A stretch of DNA of 63,298 bases from Zygnema cylindricum (Eukaryota; Streptophyta; Zygnematophyceae; Zygnematales; Zygnemataceae): the NCBI GenBank assembly GCA_037447655.1, contig JBBHKE010001036.1, forward strand, positions 112,436-175,733, written 5' to 3'. A program made the position numbers and the translations under genes. Of the stretch, positions 23,258-34,859 are shown in pieces; the first letter of the stretch is position 1; each line of letters opens with the position of its first letter. Below the pieces are notes generated by a model. That model had not been told where the DNA came from, did not search any database, and worked only from the letters and a program-made list of their open reading frames with translations.

Positions 23258-23470
23258 CACCGTTGTATCGCTGTTAGTGTTAATGTTTTTTTCGCAAACA
23301 GATAACATGTTTTCTCGGTACACACTTGTTGGATTGCGGATCTGACGGTTACGATTGAAAGTTACAATTCATACCTCCCGATTGACGAACTCTAACCGAA
23401 AACCGAGCATGTGTACGGAGAAAACATGTTTAAGGGCCGAAAAAAAGCTAAAACTGAAAGCGAAACACGG
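23258..23470. mobile_element. TA-flanked MITE, about 213 bp, diverged
   Basis: The left end CACCGTTGTATCGCTGTTAG follows TA. The interior contains TTTTCTCGGTACACACTTG and its inverse ATGTGTACGGAGAAAACATG. The right end decays to GCGAAACACGG before TA. Confidence 0.75.
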
Positions 23471-24288
23471 TATAGTAGTAACACCTGCTTCGGCTTTGTC
23501 GTCATTTGCAGCATCATGAACTATTTCACAGAAGACAAAAGCAGCAACTTCATGACTCCATGGCCGCCACAACAGCAAGTGTACGGTTACATCATCATGG
23601 AGAGTTTTCACCTCTAATATTTCACGTCATACGATGGGAACATTCAACAGAAATTTTTCAGCATCACAACTTCTTCAACAATTAGATTCACTCTCACACT
23701 CCCAAAGACTGCAAGGGTAATTTCCATTTCAGGAACGATTGCAAAAGAATCAGTTATGGTTAGAACAATAAAATACAAAGTTATGGTTCTGATAAATCTA
23801 AGGCAAAATGTGAGAGCAAACCGGCTTGCTCCATTATACAGCTACCCCAAAAAGAGTGCGGATATAACCTTAACTAATGTGAGAGCAAAACAGCTTACTC
23901 TTTTCCAGTGACATGCCAAAAGGGAGATATGTATAAACTAAGGCTATAAGGCCGGTCTGAGATGCATTCAAAAAAAGCCATGTAACTAAGCTTATAGTGA
24001 TGCCTTCGGACGATTCTTGCTTTAGATTTGCCGCAAAGAATGAAAGAATAAACATGGACTGTTTTCAAATAGAAAATGACGCTACTTGTCAACTACTCTA
24101 AATCTGAAATCCACGCCATGTACCTATTAAAAAAGCAAAATCCTAAATGAAAAACGTACAAACAAATAAGCGATTTATATTTAACAATCTTCTAAAGAAT
24201 ACAACAAGCAGTACACTCAAAACTATTAACATTCTCCCTCATATTTGACATTCTTAAGGAAATACAAAAAACCATTCACCCACAAGTG
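23471..24288. other. 3' flank of the armadillo gene
   Basis: No gene is supported. The part nearest 24289 should be the 3' untranslated region of the minus-strand gene. Small open frames at 23870-24092 have no domain signal. Confidence 0.4.
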
Positions 24289-26931
24289 TTAATATTCTCT
24301 CTCAGGCGTTCTTTGCCTTCTACTTCGCAGAAGTTGAATCAGAGCCTTTGCTCCAATCCGCGCTCTTGAGGCTCCCATTGAAATACTGACAAGTGGCAAC
24401 ATTACTCCTTCCGATAACATCGCATCCAACGCTTCCGGAATATTCGCAGCCAGAGAAAGAAGGCAACAAGCTGCATCTTCCACAGATCTCTTCGAAGCTC
24501 CCTCCAAAACATCGACCAGAATAGGAATTCCTCCCTCGTTATAAATATCCATTCTCCCTTCAGCAACTTGAGCAAGCTTTGCCAAAACTGCAACGGCTTT
24601 TTCTTCCAACATAATATCCAACGCGTCATTTAAAAGTACCTTCACAGCTCCCTCTTGAGCTATTTCTCGAGCACAGCTCGGATTGAGAGCGAGATTGAAA
24701 AGAGCCAATGCAGCGTCTTTCTTTCCTCTCACTGACGCCGTTTTTAATACTGTGACGAGGCGTCGCACCCCACCTGCCATCCTGATTAAAGTACTCGCTT
24801 CCTTATTTGTCGAGAGACAGAAAAGGGCCGCCGCAGCGTTTTCACATATCTTTGAATTCTTACTGTCTAAAATGTCGACCAATGCATCAATCCCTCCAAC
24901 TTCAACAACCTCCTTCCGGCATTTTTCACCACTAAGGGACAAATTCAAAATGATTGTAACCGCATGTTCGACCATTTCTCCGGTCCCCAATTGCAAAATC
25001 GATACAAGAGGTTCCACTGCACCAGCCGCAATTACTTTCAGCTTGTTTTTTGGCCTGTTTTTTACCAAAACACGAAGCGTCTGAAGAGCAAGTTTTTTGC
25101 CTTCGACATCACCTCCTTTAAGAGACTGAATTAGACTCGGAATATTTTCCGAGTCCTCTACTCCAAATGAAAGCATAGTGCTATTATCACTCTCATTGTG
25201 AAGCCCCCAAGTACCACAAGTTGCAGGTAAAGAAGTTGTTCGCAATGGGACAGACACTTCCTTACTTATCTTACCTATGTCTGATTTTAAACAGGGAACA
25301 CCACTCTCTCTATCTTTTACTAACCCTCCTTCCAAAAGCTGTGCTAAAACCTGCGATCCCTCGCTCTCATAAACCGCAATAAATCCTTCTTTCGTACGAC
25401 ACAGATTTCCCAAAATGTCAATAATCATCTTTGAAAGCCCAGGATCGAGAGCGAGTTCCAAAAGTACTTCCACCCCATTTGATCGCACAATATCACATAC
25501 AAACATGGGTTCTTTTGAGAGATGAAAAAGGGCCAAAGCCGCATCTTTCTTCGCTCTCAAAGAGGCCTCTTCTAAAATCTTCACAAAAGACAAAATCGCT
25601 CCGGCCATCCACATTTGCTTTTTTGCCTCCTCAATGTGACACATTGTTGCAAGTACAGCTGTCGCCGTCTCACCTATTCTCAAACTCTCGATGTTGCCCA
25701 TTTGGATAACACTCACTAAAGCAGTTATCCCTCCAGAAGTTACAAATTGGTTCTGACCATCTTCCATGGAAAGTAGCTTAAGTAACACGTTTAATACATC
25801 GTCCAAAATCGCAGCATCATGTAACCTTAGCATCGCCACCAATGGCTTAATTCCTCCTGCATCGACTATTCTCGGAATATTCCCCGGTCGTTCTTTTGTA
25901 ATAACTCTTAGTCTTTTAACAGCCCTTTTTCTCCCTTCCAGATTTCCTCCCCACAATTGTCCCACCCACCATTCAACTTTTTCGTCGTTTCCATGTTTTA
26001 AATCGCCCAAATCGCCCGAAATTGTTCTAGACAATCCCATCCCTCCAAAATTGGGTTGACTTGACCAATGGATATCGTCTCCTGCCCAAACAGATGGGGA
26101 GGAAGAAGAAGAAGAAGTAAACGAAGAAAGAGAAGAAAAAGAAGGAGAGGGAAAAGAAATCGATGGAGACGAAGGAGGAGGAGAAGACGAGGGATAATTT
26201 GTGTTCGAAGTTTCTCCTCTTAATTCTTCCGCCCAGAATTGACTATTTTGGATAGTAGAATTTCCTCGATTGATATCAAAATTGTGACTAGTGGTTCTCT
26301 GACACCTTTGCAAACCTCCTCCTGGACCCGGATTCCAAACTTCTGTCCTACTATTCTCCTCCCAGAGACGACCACTTTTGTCTTTATCTTCACATCCCTT
26401 TTTTATTGAAGTCAACTCCCTTTTCAAGTCCTGCTCACTCACAGTCCAGCTTCTCATTAATCCTGGTTTTTCAGGGAGGAAGCTTCCTGAAGCCTTGTCG
26501 CCTGGATTTTCTCCTACGGAAAATTCTTCTATTCGAGTCAATAAACGAGTATTATTACTGTTTTTGTTGCTTTTAGCTGGAGCCGATGGCCATATTGGAC
26601 AAACTGGACTGGAAAATGGTGTCTTTTTAGAAACAGTTTTTTCCTCCTCCAAAAAAATAGAATCGGTATGCGTTGAATAGGAACTCACATCGGAACTGGT
26701 ACGTCCCAAACCTGAACTTTTGTTTCCTGGTATTCTGTTTCCAAACAAAAACCGGTGTCCGTTTTCGCTTTCGATATTTAAACCTCTTTCGTTCATTTTT
26801 TTTTTGTGCGCGTTTCGTAAAGCCATTTGGGACCATTTTAACTTTTCCTGTTGAGAAATTCCAAAATAAGGACCTTCGACGGTCGAATTTGGGCTTATTT
26901 CTGGACTTGGGGTGCTCTCTCCTGTTCCCAC
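24289..26931 (-). CDS. Armadillo-repeat protein with two tandem PUB-type ARM modules, no U-box visible
   Basis: The frame is open for about 880 residues on the minus strand. The first 300 residues are Ser/Pro-rich and low complexity (poly-Ser near residues 255-285). Residues about 325-560 form a first set of ARM repeats (AGGIKPLVAML, GETATAVLATM, KKDAALALFHLS). About 597-865 form a second, more canonical set (AGAVEPLVSIL, CENAAAALFCLS, GKKDAALALFNLA) resembling the C-terminal module of plant U-box/ARM E3 ligases. The protein ends RSRRQRTPEREY. ARM modules bind partner proteins, so a scaffold or substrate adaptor is likely. I find no U-box in the frame. The start is unsettled: the frame is open upstream to 27124 but without ATG, and 26931 itself is GTG. 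Either an upstream exon joins at an AG near 26955, or translation begins at the first ATG, 26826. Confidence 0.85.
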   Translation of the reverse strand: MGTGESTPSPEISPNSTVEGPYFGISQQEKLKWSQMALRNAHKKKMNERGLNIESENGHRFLFGNRIPGNKSSGLGRTSSDVSSYSTHTDSIFLEEEKTVSKKTPFSSPVCPIWPSAPAKSNKNSNNTRLLTRIEEFSVGENPGDKASGSFLPEKPGLMRSWTVSEQDLKRELTSIKKGCEDKDKSGRLWEENSRTEVWNPGPGGGLQRCQRTTSHNFDINRGNSTIQNSQFWAEELRGETSNTNYPSSSPPPSSPSISFPSPSFSSLSSFTSSSSSSPSVWAGDDIHWSSQPNFGGMGLSRTISGDLGDLKHGNDEKVEWWVGQLWGGNLEGRKRAVKRLRVITKERPGNIPRIVDAGGIKPLVAMLRLHDAAILDDVLNVLLKLLSMEDGQNQFVTSGGITALVSVIQMGNIESLRIGETATAVLATMCHIEEAKKQMWMAGAILSFVKILEEASLRAKKDAALALFHLSKEPMFVCDIVRSNGVEVLLELALDPGLSKMIIDILGNLCRTKEGFIAVYESEGSQVLAQLLEGGLVKDRESGVPCLKSDIGKISKEVSVPLRTTSLPATCGTWGLHNESDNSTMLSFGVEDSENIPSLIQSLKGGDVEGKKLALQTLRVLVKNRPKNKLKVIAAGAVEPLVSILQLGTGEMVEHAVTIILNLSLSGEKCRKEVVEVGGIDALVDILDSKNSKICENAAAALFCLSTNKEASTLIRMAGGVRRLVTVLKTASVRGKKDAALALFNLALNPSCAREIAQEGAVKVLLNDALDIMLEEKAVAVLAKLAQVAEGRMDIYNEGGIPILVDVLEGASKRSVEDAACCLLSLAANIPEALDAMLSEGVMLPLVSISMGASRARIGAKALIQLLRSRRQRTPEREY

Positions 26932-26934
26932 GTG
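26929..26934. promoter_or_regulatory. G-box CACGTG at the 5' end of the armadillo gene
   Basis: A perfect palindromic G-box (CCCACGTGG context). If translation starts at 26826 it lies in the promoter or leader; if an upstream exon exists it is within the gene. Confidence 0.35.
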
Positions 26935-27124
26935 GTCAGATTGGATTGGAGGAAAACTGAGAGGAGGAGGAGGAGGAGAAATTGGGCCCTTGGGATTTTT
27001 TTTCAGATTATAGTTTTTTCTATCGTGGGAATATGTCGGATAAAGCGGAATTGAGATATTTTCTTTTGGGGAAATTGGGTTTTTTTTAACAAAAACAGTG
27101 CCATCTTTTAAATTTTCCGTAATT

Positions 27125-28195
27125 TAATTAATAGAGGATTAAGTTCGAGGAAGGTTCGGGGTCGAAAATTCAAAAAGGAAAAAAAAAAAGAAGGATCCAG
27201 TTAAAGGCTTTTGGCGTCGGCGAGTCAGGCGACAGTCAAGGATCTCAGACATCAGGCGTCGTCCGGGATCCGATCACTTGCGCCAGGCCTTGCCGCGCAA
27301 ATCAGATCGATCAACGGATCAATGAACAATCGGGATCGTTCCATCGACCCTCGTCGGAACTTCTCCCTCCGTTCAGAACACTCAAATCGTGGAATCAAAT
27401 TCAAAAGCCCGGCTCAAAAAGATCGAAGATCTGACCCGACAATATCTGGACATGATAGGTGGGTCCCCGGAGCAGACACATGGCAGACCATTCATCGCAC
27501 AGACGCATTTTATATTTATTCGTACGATTGTTTACATGCCAGATGTAGTCGGCGAAACGATCGCCGGCCGGTAAAACAATTTGATTTCGTGACGGTCGCG
27601 TCCGATCTCGCCTCTCTTGACGCGCTTTTTATCTGACGGCTGTACCTTTACCGGCAAAGGAGACGAAAGCGTGGTGTAGATGTACGGCCACGATGTTTGC
27701 ATGGGTATGGGATCTGTACCGTCAGGGGATTCTAACAATCTGACACGTGGCCAGTGGGTCACTAACGTCGACATCATACGAGTCATACGGGATTGGCCGT
27801 TGGACTTTTATATGATTAGCTGTCCTTTTATCCGACGTTTCGAACGGTCAAAATTCCAAAAAATATTTGATGTGACGCAAATATTTATTCAAGTGCGAAA
27901 GGACAATTTGTCGCTTGATATGAAAGGGGCGACGTGTTGCACGATGATTGCAAGTTTGCAGCTTACGAGTTACAACTAAAAAAGAACTGTGTTTTCTCTG
28001 TTTGTCGTTTTCGTGAAAATTACCAGTTATCCCGACACCTGCAATACCTAATCGACAACATATTATCCGTTTTTACTTTTTAGGATCTCTTCAAATAGAA
28101 ATTCTATTGTATTTTTTGGCGTTTAGAATACGGACATATATTGTTCGAACAAACAAGTCAGTTGTATATACTATATAGTATATCGGCGTACGGTA
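27125..28195. other. Intergenic upstream of the armadillo gene
   Basis: Searched for a missing U-box or N-terminal exon on the minus strand and found none. Open frames at 27211-27636 (+) and 27532-27786 (-) overlap each other and show no domain. TCTGACGG motifs typical of the local MITEs occur several times. Confidence 0.45.
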
Positions 28196-28402
28196 CACCG
28201 TGTATCGCTATTAGGGTTAATAGCTTTTTCGCTACTTAAGACATCTTTTCTTCGTACACACATGTCCGAATTTTTATCTGACGGCTGCGATTGAAATCTA
28301 AGATTCTCAGCTTCCTATTGGCGATCTTAAATTAAAAATCGGACAGAGAAAATATGTTTTTAGTGGCGAAAAAGTTATTAACCCTAATAGCGATACACGG
28401 TG
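28196..28402. mobile_element. TA-flanked MITE, 207 bp
   Basis: CACCGTGTATCGCTATTAG at the left and CTAATAGCGATACACGGTG at the right are perfect inverse copies, with TA on both sides (28194-28195 and 28403-28404). CGCTACTTAAGACATCTTTT near the left end and AAAATATGTTTTTAGTGGCG near the right end are inverted partners, although the GTACACACATG block has lost its inverse. Confidence 0.9.
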
Positions 28403-28682
28403 TATTATCCAAAAACCTAGAACAGACGCATGCCAGCTCGTACGATTTTGCGGCAACCGATATAACCGAACCGCCATACTGAGTGAAAACTGGCACCCCG
28501 GTTTATAACCCGTACCGAAAGCCGCCAGTACAATTACCGTACGCAACAATAAAGTACAAGTACTGTACTGTACTGAAGTTGTTTTTGCATGTTTTGTCCA
28601 CGTTTGCTCTCTGATACTACGGGTCCAGAATTTGTCATAACGTTTGGTCGTTTCGTAACTGTTAACCTGGCGCTCGGCTCTA

Positions 28683-29201
28683 CACCGTGAATCGCTATTA
28701 GCGTGTTGGACGCTAATTGAGGTACCCTGTTTTTTTAGGCAAATTCTCAAATAGAATTAAACATTCTAAATGTTTCTACACGTTATTTGAGGTAGCCCAT
28801 TAAATAGGATTCACGACTCCAGTAAAGTGCCATTATAAATAGTGTGGTGTACGGTATGTTAGAGTCGTACTTTTTTGTACTTTTTCAAGTAGAAAAGTAC
28901 AGAAAAGATATTCACGCTGTCCCGTAGTCGTGCTAACATGTAATTGCATAAATATTTTCCGGCATTCACGGATGTCAAAAAAACGCGACGGCGTACGATT
29001 TGAACAATTTCGTACATGCACATATTTTAGTGTGGAGATATTCTGCACCGAAATTTTTTACAAAGCAGTTTACAAATTAGAATGTACGAAAAATTAGAAT
29101 AAAAATTATTTCGAAAAAAAACGACATTCCCAGTTAGCGTAAATAACGCTAATTGTTTCATTACGCTATCTATTTCATTACGCTAATAGCGATTCACGGT
29201 G
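28683..29201. mobile_element. Longer TA-flanked element, 519 bp
   Basis: The termini CACCGTGAATCGCTATTAGC and GCTAATAGCGATTCACGGTG are perfect inverse copies, with TA on each side. The interior is different from that of the ~210-bp MITEs and has no coding capacity, so this is a second subfamily. Confidence 0.88.
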
Positions 29202-30787
29202 TAGCTTCGGGTCAAACAAAGATATGATCACAGCAATGATTGGTCGTTGGTTCTGAGTCAGTAAGAATCTCAAGCCGACAAAACAGCGCGGCATCATTTC
29301 AGTAGCAAATTAGCAATAGTGTCCGTCAAGATGGGATAGGAATCTGACGGCCAGGAATCAGGAATTTACTATACGTGGCCAGCCAAGTGTTACGTAGGAC
29401 TCTGTTCAACCGTCTATGGACATGTCCGTAGAGAAGGTACGGAAGGGCGTGTTATGTTAGGTTTTTAACTTTTTGCGGTTTTACTGTACGAATCTACGGT
29501 TGAACAGTGTTATTAGTTTGATTATTCGACCCAAAAACGCCGCAGCTCACGTCATGTCGGCGGCAGTACCTATCCGTCTAATTCTCACGAATCGGACGGC
29601 TGAAAATTGTGATATAAATCAAACGTGGCCTATCGTTTGCCACGTAAGACTTTGGTTAACCGCCTATTGGCATCACAGTACAAAGGTTACAAAAAACTGG
29701 AAAAGTACGCGTGATGCTAGGTTTTCATTTCTGCGGTTTTTACGGAACGGCTTTACGGTTTTCTATGCTCTACCTCGACGCGTCAAATATAACTCTTCGA
29801 GTATGCGCGATGTCAGGTTTTCAACTATCTACGGTTTTACAGAAGGCATCGACGGTTTTAAATGCTCTACCTCGATGCGCATTATTTCTGGTATGAAGAC
29901 GAAAAAGCGGTCCGGCAATCCCGGTTTTGACGGCCGTTCTGCTTTTCCTTGTGCAGTTGTCCCGTACTTCCCGAGGAGCAAAGTGTACAAACAGTTCTAT
30001 AACGGTACTCTGTCATATATCAATGTAATGTACAACTGTACAGTCCCACCTTATAGCAATGTAATCATTTAATTTTTATTTCGTATGTACTCGATTTAGT
30101 ACTATATCGAAATACCATAGTACAAAAGTAGGTGAAAGTAGGCCCATACAATATGCCTATTGTATGCAAAACATACAATATGACCTTAAGACCCATATTG
30201 TATTCGGACCTATTCGGACCAATTAAAACATTCGGACCAAAAATTGAACCAATTAAAACATTCGGACCAAATAATTTTATTTACACCGTCAGATTCGGAC
30301 GGTCGCTGATCAAAGTAGCGATCTAAGAAGATCACATGAAAACCCATAACACAACTTACGATAAAGGCGCTGACCAAAGGCCTACCATAAAAACGCCTAC
30401 TTTTGAACTATGCGAAATACCACTTTGACGCAACCGGATTTACCGGTTTACATTTTTGTACGGCCAAGGATTACTTCGCCTTTGAGACCGTTAAGTTACA
30501 CAACAGTTCGAGAACATAGAGCACTGTTCTACACACGGAACACTATGCATCAAAAATTCAAAATGAGCGTTTAAGAACAAATACACAGCCGCTTGCCAAG
30601 ACAAACACGTTTTTTCGTACGATATCACCCGTCCGACATTACTCGTACAACACTTTCCCGTACGAAAGTCAACACGTTGCTGTCCCCACTTCCTCTCGTT
30701 GTATCCCTCTCATGCCTCCATTTCCCCGATTCCAGCCGCACTCTCCACTTCTCCCACATCCTCTTCCCCCTTCCGTTATCTCATTTC
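29202..30787. other. Repeat-derived intergenic DNA with short tandem duplications
   Basis: Three imperfect copies of a unit with AGGTTTTCA, a CTACGGTTTTAC-like block and CTCTACCTCGA lie at about 29456-29520, 29716-29790 and 29811-29880. A second tandem pair (CCAATTAAAACATTCGGACC) is at 30216-30262. The block 30283-30415 is the inverted partner of 6896-7250. The open frame 29473-30072 runs through these repeats and is not accepted as a gene. Confidence 0.5.
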
Positions 30788-31463
30788 TGTAGGATCTTCA
30801 GCAAAAGAGTTTCACTTAAAATAATTCACAAAACATAAATCATTACACAGCGGAAGCTCATAAAAGACAAGAGGAATATTCAGCCAAAAATAATTATAAG
30901 TGTTCTTGGCCGAAGCCTCTTTACATCATCTCTCTTCTCTCTTCTCTCTCTTCTATATCCTCTTTAAATAATCTCTTACTCCAATATCAAATCCTCTATG
31001 ATTCAATCATGTAAGATATAATTGATAGATTCGATTAATTCGATACTCTGCACATGTACACTGGTGCCTATATATACTCGCTACTCTGCACTAAGAGACA
31101 ACAAGATAAGACAAGCAGAACTTAGCGTAGCGACGAAGTCTGTCCCTAGCTGACTGTACACTCTTCAATTGAAAGTTCCACGAAGGAAGGCGCACACGCT
31201 TCTTCCTTCGAAACGACAAACTCCAAACGTTGACTTAAACACGTGTCGCTTCACGAACACACCTGCACGCAAATTGAAACACCTGTACATGAAGACAAAA
31301 GTCACGCGAAACGAAATAGTATGTTTCGTTCGCGGACGCTTCAAAAAATAGTACTACGAAACTTACATCGTACGTTTCATATGATGACGTGGTACTTCAC
31401 GTCAACAATTAAATGTTCGTATGACGCTTCGCGGAAATACCGTGAAACGACAATATCCCAACA
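30788..31463 (-). repeat. 3' LTR of the outer copia element
   Basis: 676 bases, TG...CA, nearly identical to 42681-43357. A polypurine tract (AAGAGGGGGA on the minus strand) abuts it at 31464-31480. Confidence 0.95.
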
Positions 31464-31496
31464 ATCCCCCTCTTATTGTCGTAATCGCCAAACTCT

Positions 31497-33608
31497 TCAA
31501 AATAATCCAAGTTTCAGTCGCCCCCTCTCAAACATATCATGTGTGGCAGCCTTTGTCAACAAATCAGCCGCCTCCTCTTTTGTTGGTACGTACGAAAATA
31601 CAATCTCGTTTGCCGTAACCAAATCTCTTACAAAATGCCATTGGATAGTGATGTATTTCGTCCTCTTGTGAAACACAGGATTTTTCGCCAATTCCATAGA
31701 ACTCATGCTGTCAGAATAAATCGTCATACAACCAATAGGAATGCTTAACTCACGTAACATCTCCTTAATCCAAATCGAAGCCTTAGCTGCATGACATGCA
31801 GCCATATACTCAAATTTTGTGGAACTTAACGCAACCGTAGGTTGTAGCATAGAACTCCACGAAATCGCAGCTCCTCCAAAAATAAATTCATATCCTGACG
31901 TGGACTTACTTGAATCAAAATCGCCACCCCAATCCGCGTCACAATACCCAACATACTCAAAAAAAATTTTGTCAGAAGTAAACAAAAGTCCCAGATCAAT
32001 CGTACCAACCAAGTATCGAAAGATACGTCGTACGGCCCCCCAGTGTGCCTTCTTTGGCTCGTGACAATAACGGCTGACGATGGAAACCGCGGCCGAAATA
32101 TCTGGATGAGTACCAACGCTAAGGTACATAAGTGAACCAACCGCCTCTCGATATGGTACGTCGATAGAATCCTCATTTTCAAACTTACGAATGTGTAGGT
32201 TTGCATCCATCGGTGTAGAAGGCGGTTTCGCGTCAGTCATACCAAATCTCTCCAAAATCTCCTTGCAATATTGAGCTTGACTCAATTTAATGTTCCCCTC
32301 CTTGTCACGTATCACTTCAATCCCCAAAATATATCGCACCTCTCCAAGATCTATTACTTTAAAATGTAAACCAAGGTAACGTTTCAACTCACTAATGTGT
32401 TCCAACTTGTCGCATGCCATCAAGAAATCATCCACATAAACAAAAAATATGATTTGATCAACTCCTTCACCTTTCACATAAACTCCAGAATCGGACGTAG
32501 TCCGTACAAATTCAAATTTCAATAGTACTTGATGAAGTCCCAAATACCAAGTGCGTGGTGCTTGTTTCAAACTATATAATGATTTTCGCAAACGCCATAC
32601 ATTTCCTTCCTGCAAAGGAGAGACACCTTCTGGTACCTTCATATATACCTCTTCCTCCACCTCACCATTTAAAAACGCGGTTTCAACGTCCATTTGATAG
32701 ACGTACTTTTTCCCTATCGCTGCAATTGCAATAATAATCCGTAGTGAGTCGAACTTCACCACGGGAGCATAAGTCTCCTTAAAATCGATTCCCTCACGTT
32801 GTTGGAACCCCTTACACACAAGCCTCGCCTTGTACTTAATTATTTCACTCGACGCTCCTGTTTTTGTTTTAAAGACCCACTTTACATCAATCGCCCTTTT
32901 CCCCTCCAGTAATTTTACTTCCTCAAAAGTTCGATTATCAACCACCGACTTAAATTCTTTCTCCCACGCCGGTTTCCACTTACTCTCCCAATCGGTCGAC
33001 CTCTTTGCCTCAAAATAAGATTGAGGGTCGCCGGTCATATTCTCCGTAAGTGATTGCTACAAAAGAAACTCCGTCTCCTTAGCATCGGAAAGAAAATAAT
33101 GCGAGTTTGATGCATTTTCCCCTTTACGATCGTAAGTGAGTTTCTCCGGTTTCTTCCCCTTTGTACTCCGAGAGCTCCTCCAAATAACTTGCTCCTCCTC
33201 CTTTTCCTCTGTCTCTTCCTCGGATTCAATTTCAATTTCCTTCTCACTCGATTTAGAACTCAATTTAGAGCTTTAAGATTTTTGAATGTTCGAAAGCACT
33301 CGGGAATCTAACAATCCATTACTCTTTCTTTCAAATTCAACTTCAACCGATTTCCCCAATTTATTTTTTTGACTTTTTACATTTGGTTCCTCATTGGATT
33401 CCAAATCCTCAATGAACGGAAAATTCTCAATTTCACTCTCTTCATAAAAATCCAAATTCTCTTTAAATTTCCCAACGAAATTCATGGCGGATTTGAGATC
33501 CTTATGAAAATCCACATTCCGAGATTCCTCCACGGTGTGACAAGCCGGATCATACACTCGATACAAATTCCCCTTCGCACTATAACCAACAAAAATTCCC
33601 AGCCAACA
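31497..33608 (-). pseudogene. Outer copia reverse transcriptase / RNase H part of pol
   Basis: The same frame as the upstream part resumes beyond the nested element when the insert and one target copy are skipped. It is broken by a TAA near 33273 and a TAG near 33057. The stretch 33038-31497 (513 codons) is uninterrupted and holds the reverse transcriptase with the YVDD catalytic motif and an RNase H domain (SDSMSSMELAKNP). It is the best preserved part of either element. Confidence 0.88.
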
Positions 33609-33613
33609 CCTTG

Positions 33614-34669
33614 TGAAACTCTGATACCTCCATAAGTCCTCAGAGTGGATAGCTTATAAAAAGCCTCTAGGATAACCCTGACCCCTTTGTGTTTCAGCAA
33701 AAATAACTGCCACCCTGGCAAACTAAAACTCTGACCAACTTCACCCATGTGAAGACAAGACTCCCCTGAGTCGATAGCAAAAAGAATCTCTGAATTTGCT
33801 CCCCTGAGCATTAAGTTATGGAGGGTCAAATTTGACCTTTTGTACAGAAGCTCTTTGGGAGAGAGGGTCCTATCTTCTAATTTTTCTAAGTCTTATCTCT
33901 CTCACAGACTCTTTTTTCTGATGTACGGAGCCTATCAGATTTCAGTTTCGTACACAAAAGTACAGCTGCCGGTGTAGTTTATGTACGGCCATTGTACGAC
34001 ATGGCCTAAATGTCGACACGTGGTATGTCCGGATTCGCTCCCTTAATCCTCGGAGATGCCGCGATCCAATGTCATTCCGCCACGTGTCATCCGATGTGGC
34101 GATGACCACAAACCACCGAAATCCTCTTCCGCGATCTCGACGTTAATTCCGGCCGTCCGATTAAATTCACATTTAATCGTAGCCGTAATAAATACATGCG
34201 CGGTATTCCTTTCACTAAAGAAATAAATGCGTGGTATTGGTTTCTTATCCGTACCGGAATCCGTACTTTTACATTTACTGGATATATGTCTCCCGTAATC
34301 AGTTATAGTTAAATGAACTTTTCTACGTATAAATGTTTAAATAATTATCAAACCCTATAATACGTAACACTACTTCTAGACTTAACGGCTAAGGCTACCG
34401 GCTACCGGCTGTCTACCGGCCGGTAGGTACCAGGATCAAATCCTGTGGCCGGCAAATATCTTTTAGTAAATTAAACCCCTAACTAAAATATATTTTCCCG
34501 TAAACCTTTGGATAGCCTAGGTAGCCATGGCTCTAGCTCCCTCTCCAATTTCTCAGTGATTGCGACAAGTTTGAGAATTGGAGAGAGAAGTTAGAGGTAG
34601 ACTGCCTCGGCTTCTTTCATATTTCTATTCAGACCTAGAAAATAATTTAAAAGACCATTAATTTCTACA
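33614..34669 (-). repeat. 3' LTR of the nested copia element
   Basis: 1056 bases, ending CA on the plus strand and TG on the other end. A polypurine tract (AAATAAGGGGAG on the minus strand) abuts it at 34670-34685. The LTR contains an inverted repeat near 34540-34595 (CTCTCCAATTTCTCA against TGAGAATTGGAGAG). Confidence 0.95.
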
Positions 34670-34859
34670 CTCCCCTTATTTTCTAGTCAATCTTTAATTT
34701 CAGACCACACTTTTTCTTGCAGAAAATTAGCTTAGGGGAAGGCACATGTTTGGTCATCATATTTGCTACCATCTCACTATCTGGTCGGTACTCTAAGCTG
34801 ATTATTTTGTTTTCTACTTTCTCTCTAACAAAGCTGAGTCTAATATCCATGTGTTTAGC

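Noticed and set aside
34395-34460. tRNA-like sequence in the nested LTR (GGATCAAATCC)
   Set aside because: Only a T-arm-like motif is present; no D-arm or anticodon arm at the right spacing. It is part of the LTR.
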